Counted from the stretch's first letter, positions 36,983-46,827 are shown. The stretch is 64,000 nt of DNA from Pseudomonas cedrina subsp. cedrina (GCF_001983175.1 NZ_MNPW01000005.1:186001-250000), one strand, 5' to 3'. Program-made: numbers and translations. The notes: generated by a model from the letters alone, not told the origin.

Positions 36983-39189
36983 CGGTTGAACAGGCCTTTG
37001 AGTGCGTCTTTGAGCTTCGGATTGACCTTGTCGAGCTTCTCTTCCAGCTTCTCGTTGAGGCGGTTGCCCGCCGCCTTGATCGCGACCTGGCCCAAGCCAT
37101 CCTTGTCCAGGCGGCACGCCTTGGCGCCCAGTTCCAGCGGGCCACGGCAGCGTAGCGGCACTTCGATGCCCTGGAAATTGGAGCCTACTTCACAGGCCGG
37201 GTCCGGCACTTCGCGCTGATCGCCTTCGACGATGATGCCGACGCGATAATCCATGCCCAGTACACGCAAGTCGATGTCGCCGTTGCCGTTGACCGCCAGG
37301 CCCGGAATGCGCACTTTCAGATCCGGGTTGTTGGCCACGCCGTTACGGAAGGTCAGGTTGCCCTTGAGTTCCTGGAAGGGGGTGTCCTTGCCCCGTGGTT
37401 CGCTGGCCAGGGTCTTGCGGTTGAGCAGGGCGATGCCGGTGCACAGTTGCTGTTCAAGGTTGGCGTTGAGCAACACACCGTTATTGATCACGAAACTGGC
37501 GGTGCCGTTGAGGCTGTCGATCAGGGCTTTCTGGCTATTGCCGCGGCCGGTGAGGTTGCTGTCCAGGGTGACCTGGCCTTTCACCGGAGGGTTCTGCCCC
37601 TGGGCTTGCAGGATGCGTTCGATCGGCACTTGCTTGATCCGGCTTTGCAGCGCCAGCAGCGGAATGTCCTGGCGCACATCAAGGCTGCCGTTGGCCTGGA
37701 ATGTGCCGTTGTAGAGGCCGCCACTGAGGGTTTCGAGCTTGAGCTGGCCGTCGATGCCGGAAGCCTTGAGCGCGGCATTCTGGATCGGCAGTTGGCTCAG
37801 GGTCAGTTGGCCGAACGCAAGGTCGGCGTCCACATCCAGCGTGCGCAGGCGGGTCAATGGCAACAGTTTGTCGGTGCTCCAGGCGCCTTTGGTCGGCGTC
37901 TCCGGCAGCGGTGTGGTGCCGCCGGCAGCCATGGCCCCGGCTTCGCCGTTCTGCACTTCAGCCTGGCGCGCGGCGGTCGCGCCTTTGGCGGATTCAGACT
38001 TGGCCGGCAGGTAATTGTCGGCGTTGAAGGTATCGCCCTTGAGCTGAACGCGCAGCGATTGCTTGGCGAAATCGTCGACGGCCACGCGACCGGTGAAGGT
38101 GCTGCCGTCGAGTTTCAGGTTCAGGTCTTCCAGCGCCACGCTGCTCGGTGTGCCCTTGAGACGGCTGACCAGTTCGACCTTGCTCAGGCTGCCCTCGGCC
38201 ATAGGCGGCAACGGGTGGCCGACACTGTCGAGGAACTTGGCCAGGTCAAACTGGGCGATGGACAGGGCGCCGCTCAGTTGCGGTGTCTTGTCCAGGTCGT
38301 TGACCTTCAGTTCGCCCAAGGCGCGCAACTGATTGGCCGACAGCTTCATGTTGGTCCATTCGGCGATGTTGGCCGCCTGGTCGACCAGCAGTTGGCCCTG
38401 GGTCGAAAAGGTCACGGTCTTGCCTTGCAGCGGCTCGCCAGTGGCTTCGCCGGTGACTTTGAGGTCTTCAAGCTGGTAGCGCTTGAGCGCACGCTGGATG
38501 CGCAGGTTGCCGTTGAGCTCGGTCTTGACCCGCATCACCGGCTGGTTGCTGCCGAAGAAAGCGGTGAGTTTCACCGGAATGCTCGCGCCTTCGTGCACGG
38601 CGCCGGCGCTGAGCTGGATGCTCTCGGCGCTGAACTGCTTGCCGGTCTGCTCATCGTTGTATTCGATGCGGGCGTTGTTGACCGTCAGGCTGTCGATGTC
38701 CAGGCGGATCGGCTGGGTCGGCTTCTCCGGTTTGGCCTCGGGCGCAGGTGTAGACGGGGCAGGGGTGTCGGCGCCAGCCACCGGGGCGTTCTTGCCGATG
38801 TCTTCCCAGTTGCCATGGCCTTGCTTGTCGCGGTTGAGGCGCAGGTTCAGACCCTCGACACGCACATCGCTCATCTGCACTTCGCGGCGCAGCAGCGGCA
38901 GCACGCGCACCGACAGGCCGAGCATCTGCAAGTCAGCAAAAGGTTGAGTCGGGTTGGTCAGGGTTGCCACGCTGGCTTCGTGCAGTTCAAGGCCGAGCCA
39001 GGGGAACAGGCTCCAGCCGATATCGCCATTGAGTGTCAGCTCGATGTGGGCCTTGTCGCGGGCAATCTGGCGAATCTCGTCTTTATAGTCGTTGGGATCG
39101 AAGAGATGGGTCAGGGCAAAGCCTAGAGCCACAATGATCAGCAACAGCCCGAGGAGTACCAGACCCAGGATTTTGCCGAACGCTTTCAT
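36979..39189 (-). CDS. asmA: AsmA-family envelope protein
   Basis: 736 aa, one N-terminal membrane anchor (MKAFGKILGLVLLGLLLIIV) and a long periplasmic beta-rich body typical of AsmA-like proteins, which are bridge-like lipid-transport or outer-membrane assembly factors. Conserved start LTHLFDPNDYKDEIRQIA and GDIGWSLFPWLGLELHEASV; AsmA C-terminal domain with LLNANLEQQLCTGIALLNRKTL and LPDPACEVG-type end. A Pro/Ala-rich linker lies about residues 145-165. First gene of the asmA-mutY-yggX operon. Confidence 0.92.
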   Translation of the reverse strand: MKAFGKILGLVLLGLLLIIVALGFALTHLFDPNDYKDEIRQIARDKAHIELTLNGDIGWSLFPWLGLELHEASVATLTNPTQPFADLQMLGLSVRVLPLLRREVQMSDVRVEGLNLRLNRDKQGHGNWEDIGKNAPVAGADTPAPSTPAPEAKPEKPTQPIRLDIDSLTVNNARIEYNDEQTGKQFSAESIQLSAGAVHEGASIPVKLTAFFGSNQPVMRVKTELNGNLRIQRALKRYQLEDLKVTGEATGEPLQGKTVTFSTQGQLLVDQAANIAEWTNMKLSANQLRALGELKVNDLDKTPQLSGALSIAQFDLAKFLDSVGHPLPPMAEGSLSKVELVSRLKGTPSSVALEDLNLKLDGSTFTGRVAVDDFAKQSLRVQLKGDTFNADNYLPAKSESAKGATAARQAEVQNGEAGAMAAGGTTPLPETPTKGAWSTDKLLPLTRLRTLDVDADLAFGQLTLSQLPIQNAALKASGIDGQLKLETLSGGLYNGTFQANGSLDVRQDIPLLALQSRIKQVPIERILQAQGQNPPVKGQVTLDSNLTGRGNSQKALIDSLNGTASFVINNGVLLNANLEQQLCTGIALLNRKTLASEPRGKDTPFQELKGNLTFRNGVANNPDLKVRIPGLAVNGNGDIDLRVLGMDYRVGIIVEGDQREVPDPACEVGSNFQGIEVPLRCRGPLELGAKACRLDKDGLGQVAIKAAGNRLNEKLEEKLDKVNPKLKDALKGLFNR

Positions 39190-39513
39190 GGGCGAGTCCT
39201 TGTATGTCGATTTGAAAATTCAGCCGCAGAGTATAACGCCCGACGGCCTGCGTCAGTTCACCGATCGTTACATTGTATCCGCGGGCAGCGGAACGGGATT
39301 CTGGCGCCAGAAAAACAAAAATCGCAAAAAGATGATGTCATTTTGGTTTTTCTGGCACTCACTGATGCTAATCTTCGCCCCGTTCGTTCGCCTTCTGCGA
39401 CGTATCGTCGCGCGTAAATGGAGCTTCACTCAACAAAAACGGCCACGCTTTGCGTGCAAGGCCGAGGGAGAGAGCGCCTGACGGACACATACTAACAACT
39501 GGGGGAAACACCA
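39190..39513. other. intergenic region with an 11-bp inverted repeat
   Basis: 324 nt between asmA and the divergent transporter gene. GCCAGAAAAAC at 39306-39316 and its exact complement GTTTTTCTGGC at 39346-39356 face each other across 29 nt. No T-run terminator follows on either strand, so an operator or RNA structure is more likely. The region must contain both divergent promoters; none is clear. Confidence 0.5.
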
Positions 39514-41175
39514 ATGAGCACTAGCACTGCGGCAGCTTCAACTGCTGCGAAGCCTGCGTTCCTGTCCAAGGAACGCATTATCGCCAAGCCCGGCTTCAAC
39601 CGCTGGCTGGTTCCACCGGCCGCCCTGGCGATCCATCTGTGCATCGGCATGGCCTACGGGTTCTCGGTGTTCTGGCTGCCGCTGTCCAAGGCGCTGGGTA
39701 TCACCAAACCGGTTGCCTGCGCACCGGACATGAGTTTTATCGCCCAAGTCTTCTCGTCCCAATGTGACTGGCCCATCTCCATGCTGGGCTGGATCTACAC
39801 CCTGTTCTTCATCTTCCTGGGCTGCTCGGCAGCGATCTGGGGCGGCTGGCTGGAACATGCCGGGCCACGCAAGGCCGGCGTTGTATCGGCCCTGTGCTGG
39901 TGTGGCGGCCTGCTGATCTCGTCGCTGGGTATCTATACCCACCAGATCTGGCTGATGTGGATCGGCTCCGGGGTCATCGGCGGTATCGGCCTGGGCCTGG
40001 GTTATATCTCGCCCGTGTCGACCCTGATCAAATGGTTCCCGGACAAGCGCGGCATGGCCACCGGCATGGCGATCATGGGCTTCGGCGGCGGCGCGATGGT
40101 AGGTGCACCCCTTGCCGCGGCACTGATGGGCCACTTTGCGTCGCCGACCAGTGTTGGCGTCTGGCAGAGCTTCCTGGTGATGGCCGCGATCTACTTCGTG
40201 TTCATGATCGGCGGCGCGCTGTCCTATCGCGTTCCGCCGACCGGCTGGAAACCTGAGGGCTGGACCGCGCCGGCGAAAAAAGCCAGCAATGCGATGATCA
40301 CCCACCGTCACGTGCATGTGAACGTGGCGTGGAAAACCCCGCAGTTCCGCCTGGTGTGGCTGGTGCTGTGCCTGAACGTATCCGCCGGCATCGGCATCCT
40401 CGGCATGGCTTCGCCACTGCTGCAGGAAGTGTTCGGCGGCAAGCTGTTGGGCGTGGACGTGCCGTTCGGCCAACTGGACGCGGGGCAATTGGCGTCCATT
40501 GCGGCCATTGCGGCAGGTTTCACCGGTCTGTTGAGCTTGTTCAACATCGGTGGCCGGTTCTTCTGGGCATCGTTCTCCGACTACCTGGGCCGTAAAAACA
40601 CCTACTTCGTGTTCTTCGCCCTGGGCTTTGCCCTGTACGCGCTGATCCCGAACCTGGGCCACCTGGGTAACGTAGCGCTGTTCGTGGCGGCGTTCTGCAT
40701 CATCCTGTCGATGTACGGCGGCGGGTTTGCGACCGTTCCGGCCTACCTGGCGGATCTGTTCGGTACGCAGATGGTCGGCGCGATCCACGGTCGCCTGCTG
40801 ACGGCCTGGGCTGCCGCAGGCGTATTGGGCCCGGTGCTGGTGAACTACCTGCGTGAGTATCAGCTGAGCATCGGCGTTGAACGCGCCGCAGCTTACGACA
40901 TCACGTTGTACATCCTCGCCGGTTTGCTCGTGCTGGGTTTCATCTGCAACCTGCTGGTTCGCCCAGTGGCCGACAAGTACTTCATGACCGACGCGGAACT
41001 TGCCGCCGAACAGGCGCTGGGCCATGACAAAGGTGCGGATGCCACCACTTCCCTGGAGTGGAAAGCAGCCTCCGGCACCGTGCCGCTGGCGATCGCAGCG
41101 TGGCTGGTGGTGGGTATTCCGCTGGCGTGGGGTGTGTGGGTGACCCTGCAGAAGACGGCGGTGCTGTTCCACTAA
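39514..41175 (+). CDS. MFS transporter, oxalate:formate antiporter (OFA) family
   Basis: 553 aa, twelve membrane segments. GFNRWLVPPAALAIHLCIGMAYGFSVFWLPLSKALG is the OFA-family start; GGIGLGLGYISPVSTLIKWFPDKRGMATGMAIMGFGGG is the MFS motif region and FWASFSDYLGRKNTYF the second-half motif A. The loop after helix 1 is longer than usual and carries two cysteines (KPVACAPDMSFIAQVFSSQCDWP). Family members exchange carboxylates; the actual substrate is unknown. GGGGGA precedes the ATG. Downstream is a repeat-rich gap before hisB. Confidence 0.85.
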   Translation: MSTSTAAASTAAKPAFLSKERIIAKPGFNRWLVPPAALAIHLCIGMAYGFSVFWLPLSKALGITKPVACAPDMSFIAQVFSSQCDWPISMLGWIYTLFFIFLGCSAAIWGGWLEHAGPRKAGVVSALCWCGGLLISSLGIYTHQIWLMWIGSGVIGGIGLGLGYISPVSTLIKWFPDKRGMATGMAIMGFGGGAMVGAPLAAALMGHFASPTSVGVWQSFLVMAAIYFVFMIGGALSYRVPPTGWKPEGWTAPAKKASNAMITHRHVHVNVAWKTPQFRLVWLVLCLNVSAGIGILGMASPLLQEVFGGKLLGVDVPFGQLDAGQLASIAAIAAGFTGLLSLFNIGGRFFWASFSDYLGRKNTYFVFFALGFALYALIPNLGHLGNVALFVAAFCIILSMYGGGFATVPAYLADLFGTQMVGAIHGRLLTAWAAAGVLGPVLVNYLREYQLSIGVERAAAYDITLYILAGLLVLGFICNLLVRPVADKYFMTDAELAAEQALGHDKGADATTSLEWKAASGTVPLAIAAWLVVGIPLAWGVWVTLQKTAVLFH

Positions 41176-41205
41176 ACACCGCAAGACGCTTGTGGGCCCG
41201 CTTCC

Positions 41206-41498
41206 TGTGGGAGCTGGCTTGCCTGCGATGCACATAGGTATCCACACAGCTTTCAAAGGCTGACAAATCTCCCTGTAGTGAGCGGGCTTGTCCCGCGCTG
41301 GGCTGCGAAGCGGCCCCAAACCAGGCGGATTGGGTTTGTCTGAAACTGCGCGGTGTCTCTATTGGGGCGGCTTCGCCACCCAGCGCGGGACAAGCCCGCT
41401 CACTACAAAAATGTGTAGATACCTATGCTGCGATGCAGGCACCTCGGTCATTCAGACACACCGAGGTGATGCCATCGCGGGCAAGCCCGGCTCCCACA
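41206..41498. repeat. REPIN interrupted by a 195-bp insertion
   Basis: Left arm begins TGTGGGAGCTGGCTTG at 41206, right arm ends CCCGGCTCCCACA at 41498. Removing the 195-bp insert and one copy of the 10-bp duplication leaves 88 bp, exactly the length of the intact REPIN inside 54146-54233 and of the same sequence type. Confidence 0.85.
41233..41427. mobile_element. MITE-like element with 10-bp target duplication
   Basis: 195 bp bounded by inverted ends CATAGGTATCCACACA (41233-41248) and TGTGTAGATACCTATG (41412-41427), 15 of 16 matching, and flanked on both sides by CTGCGATGCA (41223-41232, 41428-41437). Inside lies a second REP-type palindrome (41274-41407) whose outer 29 bp arms are perfect complements (TGTAGTGAGCGGGCTTG...). 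No coding capacity. If the inner palindrome is a later insertion, the original element would be about 61 bp. Confidence 0.75.
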
Positions 41499-41609
41499 GG
41501 GACCGGCTCCCATGCCCTGTAAGCTGGCGTTGGCTTGTATGCACATGTCTATCCCCGACACTCCATCAGTCTTATCCCCTCCGATGTTTCTGTTTAGCGC
41601 CCGCGCCCC

Positions 41610-41615
41610 TATAAT
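41610..41615 (+). promoter_or_regulatory. -10 box of the hisB promoter
   Basis: TATAAT, 37 nt upstream of the hisB ATG; no good -35 is seen. Confidence 0.5.
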
Positions 41616-41652
41616 GGCTGCCTTTTTCGCCCAATGATTTGCGGAGCTGGTG

Positions 41653-42246
41653 ATGGTCGAACGTATGGCGTCCGTCGAGCGCGACACTCTGGAAACCCAG
41701 ATCAAAGCCTCGATCAACCTGGATGGCACCGGAAAGGCCCGATTCGATATCGGTGTACCTTTTCTTGAGCACATGCTGGACCAGATCGCCCGTCACGGGC
41801 TGATCGACCTGGATATCGTCAGCAAGGGCGACCTGCATATCGACGACCACCACACGGTGGAAGACGTAGGTATCACCCTCGGCCAGGCATTTGCCAAGGC
41901 CATCGGCGACAAAAAAGGCATCCGTCGCTACGGCCATGCCTATGTCCCGCTGGACGAAGCGCTGTCGCGCGTAGTCATCGACTTCTCCGGCCGCCCTGGC
42001 CTGCAGATGCACGTGCCCTACACCCGCGCCACGGTGGGCGGCTTCGATGTCGACCTGTTCCAGGAATTCTTCCAGGGTTTCGTCAACCACGCCCTGGTCA
42101 GCCTGCACATCGACAACCTGCGCGGCACCAACACCCACCACCAGATCGAAACCGTGTTCAAGGCATTCGGCCGCGCGCTGCGCATGGCCGTCGAGCTGGA
42201 TGACCGCATGGCCGGGCAAATGCCGTCGACCAAAGGCGTCCTGTAA
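41653..42246 (+). CDS. hisB: imidazoleglycerol-phosphate dehydratase
   Basis: 197 aa, monofunctional HisB as in other pseudomonads. Dehydrates imidazole-glycerol phosphate in histidine synthesis. Two metal-binding repeats: [12 protein letters not shown] and [17 protein letters not shown] at 41653 with GGAG; a GTG at 41650 is also in frame but the ATG gives the family length. The stop shares one base with the hisH ATG. Confidence 0.97.
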   Translation: MVERMASVERDTLETQIKASINLDGTGKARFDIGVPFLEHMLDQIARHGLIDLDIVSKGDLHIDDHHTVEDVGITLGQAFAKAIGDKKGIRRYGHAYVPLDEALSRVVIDFSGRPGLQMHVPYTRATVGGFDVDLFQEFFQGFVNHALVSLHIDNLRGTNTHHQIETVFKAFGRALRMAVELDDRMAGQMPSTKGVL

Positions 42247-42884
42247 TGCAGACGGTCGCGGTTATCGATTACGGCATGGGTAACCTGCACTCGGTGGCCA
42301 AGGCCCTCGAGCACGTAGGTGCCGGCAAGGTGCTGATCACCAGCGATGCCAACGTGATTCGCGAAGCCGACCGGGTCGTGTTTCCCGGCGTGGGCGCGAT
42401 TCGCGATTGCATGGCCGAGATCCGCCGCCTGGGCTTTGACAGCCTGGTGCGCGAAGTCAGCCAGGACCGCCCGTTCCTCGGCATCTGTGTGGGCATGCAA
42501 GCTTTGCTCGACAGCAGTGAAGAGAACGACGGCGTTGACTGCATCGGCCTGTTTCCGGGCCAGGTGAAGTTCTTCGGCAAGGACCTGCATGAAGACGGCG
42601 CTCACTTGAAGGTCCCGCATATGGGCTGGAACGAAGTGCGCCAGTGCGTGGATCACCCGCTGTGGCACGAAGTGCCGGACATGGCGCGTTTCTATTTTGT
42701 GCACAGCTACTACATCGCCGCAGGTTTACCGGAGCAGGTGGTGGGGGGCGGTCACTACGGCGTCGACTTCGCCGCGGCATTGGCCGACGGTTCGCGGTTT
42801 GCGGTGCAGTTTCACCCGGAGAAGAGCCATACCCATGGCCTGCAATTGCTGCAGAACTTCGCCGCGTGGGACGGTCGTTGGTAA
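42246..42884 (+). CDS. hisH: imidazole glycerol phosphate synthase, glutaminase subunit
   Basis: 212 aa class I glutamine amidotransferase that supplies ammonia to HisF. Nucleophile C81 in [12 protein letters not shown]; His-Glu pair in FHPEKS (about 190 and 192). [15 protein letters not shown] at the N-terminus is typical. One-base overlaps with hisB upstream and with the DUF2164 gene downstream. Confidence 0.97.
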   Translation: MQTVAVIDYGMGNLHSVAKALEHVGAGKVLITSDANVIREADRVVFPGVGAIRDCMAEIRRLGFDSLVREVSQDRPFLGICVGMQALLDSSEENDGVDCIGLFPGQVKFFGKDLHEDGAHLKVPHMGWNEVRQCVDHPLWHEVPDMARFYFVHSYYIAAGLPEQVVGGGHYGVDFAAALADGSRFAVQFHPEKSHTHGLQLLQNFAAWDGRW

Positions 42885-43141
42885 TGGCCAAGAAGCCGAA
42901 GCCGCCGATCTTGAACCTCACGCCCGACCAGGAACGTGAGGCCACCCACAAGATCAAGCTGTTCATGGAAGACCGCTTCGAGCTCAAGTTGGGCTCGTTC
43001 GAGGTCGCCGAGATTCTCGAGCTGTTCACCAACGAAGTGGCGCCGCACTATTACAACAGGGCGATTTTCGATACGCAGACGCTCCTCAAAGAAAGGTTCG
43101 AAAGCATCGAAAGCGACTTGTGGTCGCTTGAGAAACCCTGA
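42884..43141 (+). CDS. DUF2164 family protein
   Basis: 85 aa. LTPDQEREATHKIKLFMEDRFELKLGSFEVAEILELFTNEVAPHYYNRAIFDTQTLL is the characteristic DUF2164 sequence; function unknown. Soluble, helical, with a lysine-proline-rich head. Its ATG overlaps the hisH stop by one base, placing it inside the his operon, an arrangement also usual in other Pseudomonas. Confidence 0.9.
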   Translation: MAKKPKPPILNLTPDQEREATHKIKLFMEDRFELKLGSFEVAEILELFTNEVAPHYYNRAIFDTQTLLKERFESIESDLWSLEKP

Positions 43142-43180
43142 TTTCCCAAGCATTGCTGAATATCGAATAAGGTTTGCCAG

Positions 43181-43918
43181 ATGCTGATTATCCCCGCTAT
43201 CGATCTCAAGGACGGCGCCTGCGTCCGTCTGCGCCAAGGCCGCATGGAAGATTCCACCGTTTTTTCCGATGACCCGGTGAGCATGGCTGCCAAATGGGTG
43301 GAAGGAGGCTGCCGTCGTCTGCATCTGGTGGACCTGAACGGCGCCTTCGAAGGCCAGCCGGTCAACGGCGAAGTGGTGACCGCCATCGCCAGGCGCTACC
43401 CGAACCTGCCGATCCAGATCGGCGGCGGTATCCGTTCCCTGGAAACCATCGAGCACTACGTCAAAGCGGGTGTGAGCTACGTGATCATCGGCACCAAGGC
43501 GGTAAAAGACCCGGCGTTCGTTGCCGAAGCCTGCCGCGCCTTCCCAGGCAAAGTGATCGTCGGCCTGGATGCCAAGGACGGCTTCGTCGCCACCGACGGC
43601 TGGGCCGAAATCAGCACCGTGCAAGTGATCGACCTGGCCAAGCAGTTCGAAGCCGACGGCGTGTCCGCCATCGTTTATACCGACATCGCCAAAGACGGCA
43701 TGATGCAGGGCTGCAACGTACCGTTCACCGCCGCGCTGGCCGCTGCGACGAAGATTCCGGTGATCGCTTCCGGCGGCATTCACAACCTGGGCGACATCAA
43801 GTCGCTGCTGGACGCCAAGGCCCCCGGCATCATCGGCGCCATCACCGGCCGCGCGATCTACGAAGGTACCCTGGATGTCGCCGAAGCCCAGGCTTACTGC
43901 GATGCCTACAACGGCTGA
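43181..43918 (+). CDS. hisA: phosphoribosylformimino-5-aminoimidazole carboxamide ribotide isomerase
   Basis: 245 aa (beta/alpha)8 barrel. Catalytic Asp8 in [10 protein letters not shown] and second Asp in [10 protein letters not shown]; phosphate-binding GGGIRS and ASGGI. AAGG lies before the ATG. Follows the DUF2164 gene by 39 nt. Confidence 0.97.
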   Translation: MLIIPAIDLKDGACVRLRQGRMEDSTVFSDDPVSMAAKWVEGGCRRLHLVDLNGAFEGQPVNGEVVTAIARRYPNLPIQIGGGIRSLETIEHYVKAGVSYVIIGTKAVKDPAFVAEACRAFPGKVIVGLDAKDGFVATDGWAEISTVQVIDLAKQFEADGVSAIVYTDIAKDGMMQGCNVPFTAALAAATKIPVIASGGIHNLGDIKSLLDAKAPGIIGAITGRAIYEGTLDVAEAQAYCDAYNG

Positions 43919-43927
43919 GGACTGACC

Positions 43928-44698
43928 ATGGCGCTGGCCAAACGCATCATCCCTTGCCTGGACGTCGACAACGGTCGCGTGGTCAAGGGCGTCAAGTTCG
44001 AGAACATCCGTGACGCCGGCGACCCGGTGGAAATCGCCCGTCGCTACGATGAGCAGGGTGCCGACGAAATCACCTTTCTCGACATCACCGCCAGCGTCGA
44101 CGGCCGCGACACCACCTTGCATACCGTCGAACGCATGGCCAGCCAGGTGTTCATCCCGCTGACCGTGGGCGGTGGCGTGCGCACCGTGCAAGACATACGC
44201 AACCTGCTCAACGCCGGCGCGGACAAGGTCTCGATCAACACGGCGGCGGTGTTCAATCCGGAGTTCGTCGGCGAAGCCGCGCAGCACTTCGGCTCGCAAT
44301 GCATCGTGGTCGCCATCGACGCCAAGAAAGTCTCCGGCCCCGGCGAAACCCCGCGCTGGGAGATCTTCACCCACGGCGGTCGCAAGCCGACGGGCCTGGA
44401 CGCGGTGGAGTGGGCGATGAAGATGGAAGGCCTGGGCGCCGGTGAAATCCTGCTGACCAGCATGGACCAGGACGGCATGAAAAACGGCTTCGACCTGGGC
44501 GTAACCCGTGCCATCAGTGATGCGCTGGGCATTCCGGTGATTGCATCCGGCGGTGTCGGCAACCTGCAGCACTTGGCCGACGGCGTGATCGAAGGCCACG
44601 CCAGTGCGGTGCTGGCGGCGAGTATTTTTCACTTCGGCGAATACACCGTTCCCGAGGCCAAGGCGTACATGGCGGCGCGCGGTATCGTTGTGCGCTGA
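43928..44698 (+). CDS. hisF: imidazole glycerol phosphate synthase, cyclase subunit
   Basis: 256 aa barrel homologous to HisA. Asp12 in [10 protein letters not shown] and Asp in LTSMDQDGM are the catalytic pair; VGGGVRT and ASGGVGN bind phosphates. Works with HisH to form imidazoleglycerol phosphate and AICAR. GAGGA precedes the ATG, 9 nt after hisA. Confidence 0.97.
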   Translation: MALAKRIIPCLDVDNGRVVKGVKFENIRDAGDPVEIARRYDEQGADEITFLDITASVDGRDTTLHTVERMASQVFIPLTVGGGVRTVQDIRNLLNAGADKVSINTAAVFNPEFVGEAAQHFGSQCIVVAIDAKKVSGPGETPRWEIFTHGGRKPTGLDAVEWAMKMEGLGAGEILLTSMDQDGMKNGFDLGVTRAISDALGIPVIASGGVGNLQHLADGVIEGHASAVLAASIFHFGEYTVPEAKAYMAARGIVVR

Positions 44699-44763
44699 AG
44701 GGGCTGGACAGCATGGCAAGTGCGCGGCACTCTCTGCGCTTGCCATGGATTCCGGTAACTTTC

Positions 44764-45519
44764 ATGTTCAAGCACCTGCTGCTCGCCCTCGCCAGTACGT
44801 CCGTCCTTCTGGCTGGCCCAAGTCACGCCGATGAGCCATCCGGTGGCTCCCTGGTGCTGCTGACCGAGAATTTCCCGCCCTACAACATGGCGAAAAACGG
44901 CAAGAACTTCGCCAAGGACGAGAACATCGAAGGCATTGCCGCAGACATCGTGCGCGAGGCCTTCAAGCGTGCGGGTATTTCCTACAACCTGACCCTGCGT
45001 TTCCCTTGGGAGCGAATCTACAAACTCGCCTTGGAAAAGCCTGGCTACGGTGTGTTCGTGATGGCCCGCCTGCCGGACCGCGAAGCGCTGTTCAAATGGG
45101 TCGGCCCCCTGGGCCCGGATGACTGGGTGCTGCTGGCCAAGGCCGACAGCAAGATCCAACTGGCCGACCTTGAGCACGCTCGCCGCTACAAAGTCGGCGC
45201 CTACAAGGGCGATGCCATTGCCGAGACCCTGGAGAAACAGGGGCTCAACCCGATTGTTGCGCTGCGCGACCAGGACAACGCGCAAAAGCTGGTGGATGGG
45301 CAGATAGACCTGTGGGCCACGGGTGATCCGGCGGGCCGTTACCTGGCCCGCCAGGTCGGGGTGACCCAACTCAAGACTGTGTTGCGCTTTAACAGCGCCC
45401 AGCTTTATCTGGCGCTGAACAAAGAAGTGCCGGATGACGTGGTGGCCAGGCTGCAAGCGGCCCTCGATCAGTTACGGAGTGAGGGTGTCGTCGATCAAAT
45501 CATGGCCCGTTACCTCTAG
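44764..45519 (+). CDS. periplasmic substrate-binding protein, family 3
   Basis: 251 aa. Signal peptide MFKHLLLALASTSVLLAGPSHA, then LVLLTENFPPYNMAK...IEGIAADIVREAFKRAGISYNLTLRFPWERIYKLALEKPGYGVF compressed to its typical elements (EN.PPYN, GI..DIV..AF, PW.R...), the pattern of solute-binding-like sensor or uptake proteins of the PBPb group. No permease or ATPase adjoins, so it may feed a remote importer or act alone. The ATG at 44764 is 65 nt past hisF. Its 3' end overlaps the convergent Vps62-like gene by 48 nt. Confidence 0.8.
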   Translation: MFKHLLLALASTSVLLAGPSHADEPSGGSLVLLTENFPPYNMAKNGKNFAKDENIEGIAADIVREAFKRAGISYNLTLRFPWERIYKLALEKPGYGVFVMARLPDREALFKWVGPLGPDDWVLLAKADSKIQLADLEHARRYKVGAYKGDAIAETLEKQGLNPIVALRDQDNAQKLVDGQIDLWATGDPAGRYLARQVGVTQLKTVLRFNSAQLYLALNKEVPDDVVARLQAALDQLRSEGVVDQIMARYL

Positions 45520-46764
45520 ATCCGGCTGCGCTTGCGGGGTTTCTACCGTTGGGATTGCCTCATCCGGCAGCGGCTCGATGTCGGGTGACTCGCTCATATA
45601 AACGTGATCGCCATTGGTGTAGCTGACGGTCGTTGAAACCTGGCTGCCATCCTGACGCAGCAGGCAGTATTCACTGTGCAACAGGTAAGCCGCGACGGCC
45701 TTCCTCGGCGGCACATAAGTGATGATTTCCAGGGGCGAGGAATGACTCCAGCCTTTCGCGGAGCGTTGGGTATGGGTGAAATCACGATCCAGCTGCGCCG
45801 AAAAATTCAACTCAAACGCCTGTGGATGCGCAGACCACTCTTTGCTCAAGTCGACGCTGGTGTTGAATGCCAACGCCCTGGCATTCCCGCCCAGTTCGCC
45901 CTTGGCAGCCGTCCACATGAACGGCTGAGGGGTCGCCCCGGTGTTGTGTCCGAAGCCGCCGAGGCGGTGCCGGTCCGTGCGTTCGAGTCGATAGGTGGGC
46001 GAGGACTGAAGCTGTTCGACGGCGCTCAGTTCCGGGTCTTTTACACAAAACCACGGCAGCTCGCAGACTTGCAGCGTGGCGCTGCTTTCATCAGCGGGTG
46101 GGCTTTCATACCCGCTGAGCGCGGGAGGTGGCGGCAAGTCGCTCAACTGCGCGGTCAACGCCAGGCGCAGCGAGTAGGTCTCGATACCTGGCTTGGCATA
46201 AGTGTCATGGCCCAGAAAGGTACCGGGCGCCAGGTAAGCTTCACCGGCGGGCGCATCGGGAGGAGTGACCGACCAGATGCTTAAATCGTTGGCGCAGCCG
46301 CTGCCTTTATCGTTCCAGATCAGCTCGCCCACTCGCGCCGTCACGACCAGGTCTTCTCGCACACAGCGCACGGCATGGCGCGAGGGTTTGTCGTAGCCGA
46401 CGCCACACACCAGCCCCATCGTGACGTAGCCCTGCGGGGCAAGCGGGCGCCAGATGGAAAAGTTGGCATGCGCTCCAGTCCCTTCATCGTGCCACACCAG
46501 ATGATAGTCAACGGGCGGACGCAGCGCCGTGCCGTCGACCTTGTTCGCGTCGCTCACGACGGCGACGATCCTGCCTTGATTGATATTGCGATAGTGACCG
46601 ACCGCAATATCACCCAAGGCGTAAAACGGGCTCAGTACATCCGACGTTGTGCTCGGCCGCCAGAAGCCGACGGCCTTGTGCGCGTTGGATCCCTTGTCGT
46701 TCCACAGCGGCAGGAACTCGCTGGTAAAGCTGATGAGCAGGTCGTTGAATTGCAGAGGTTTCAT
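45472..46764 (-). CDS. Vps62-related (DUF946-type) protein
   Basis: 430 aa. The N-terminal two thirds carry tandem blocks LPLWNDKGSNAHKAVGFWRP, LVWHDEGTGAHANFSIWRP and LIWNDKGSGCANDLSIWSV, i.e. the W-D/N-(D/E)-x-G-(S/T)-x-A repeats of the Vps62/DUF946 family best known from fungi and plants. YALGDIAVGHYRNINQGRIVAVV also fits. No signal peptide. Function unknown; bacterial homologues are scattered. ATG at 46764 with GGAG eight nt upstream. Tail-to-tail overlap with the binding-protein gene. Confidence 0.75.
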   Translation of the reverse strand: MKPLQFNDLLISFTSEFLPLWNDKGSNAHKAVGFWRPSTTSDVLSPFYALGDIAVGHYRNINQGRIVAVVSDANKVDGTALRPPVDYHLVWHDEGTGAHANFSIWRPLAPQGYVTMGLVCGVGYDKPSRHAVRCVREDLVVTARVGELIWNDKGSGCANDLSIWSVTPPDAPAGEAYLAPGTFLGHDTYAKPGIETYSLRLALTAQLSDLPPPPALSGYESPPADESSATLQVCELPWFCVKDPELSAVEQLQSSPTYRLERTDRHRLGGFGHNTGATPQPFMWTAAKGELGGNARALAFNTSVDLSKEWSAHPQAFELNFSAQLDRDFTHTQRSAKGWSHSSPLEIITYVPPRKAVAAYLLHSEYCLLRQDGSQVSTTVSYTNGDHVYMSESPDIEPLPDEAIPTVETPQAQPDLEVTGHDLIDDTLTP

Positions 46765-46827
46765 GGAAATCGCTCCAGTTGATTGGAGCATCAACTGTCG
46801 AGCAGTGAGCGCGTGGGCGGGCTGTAT

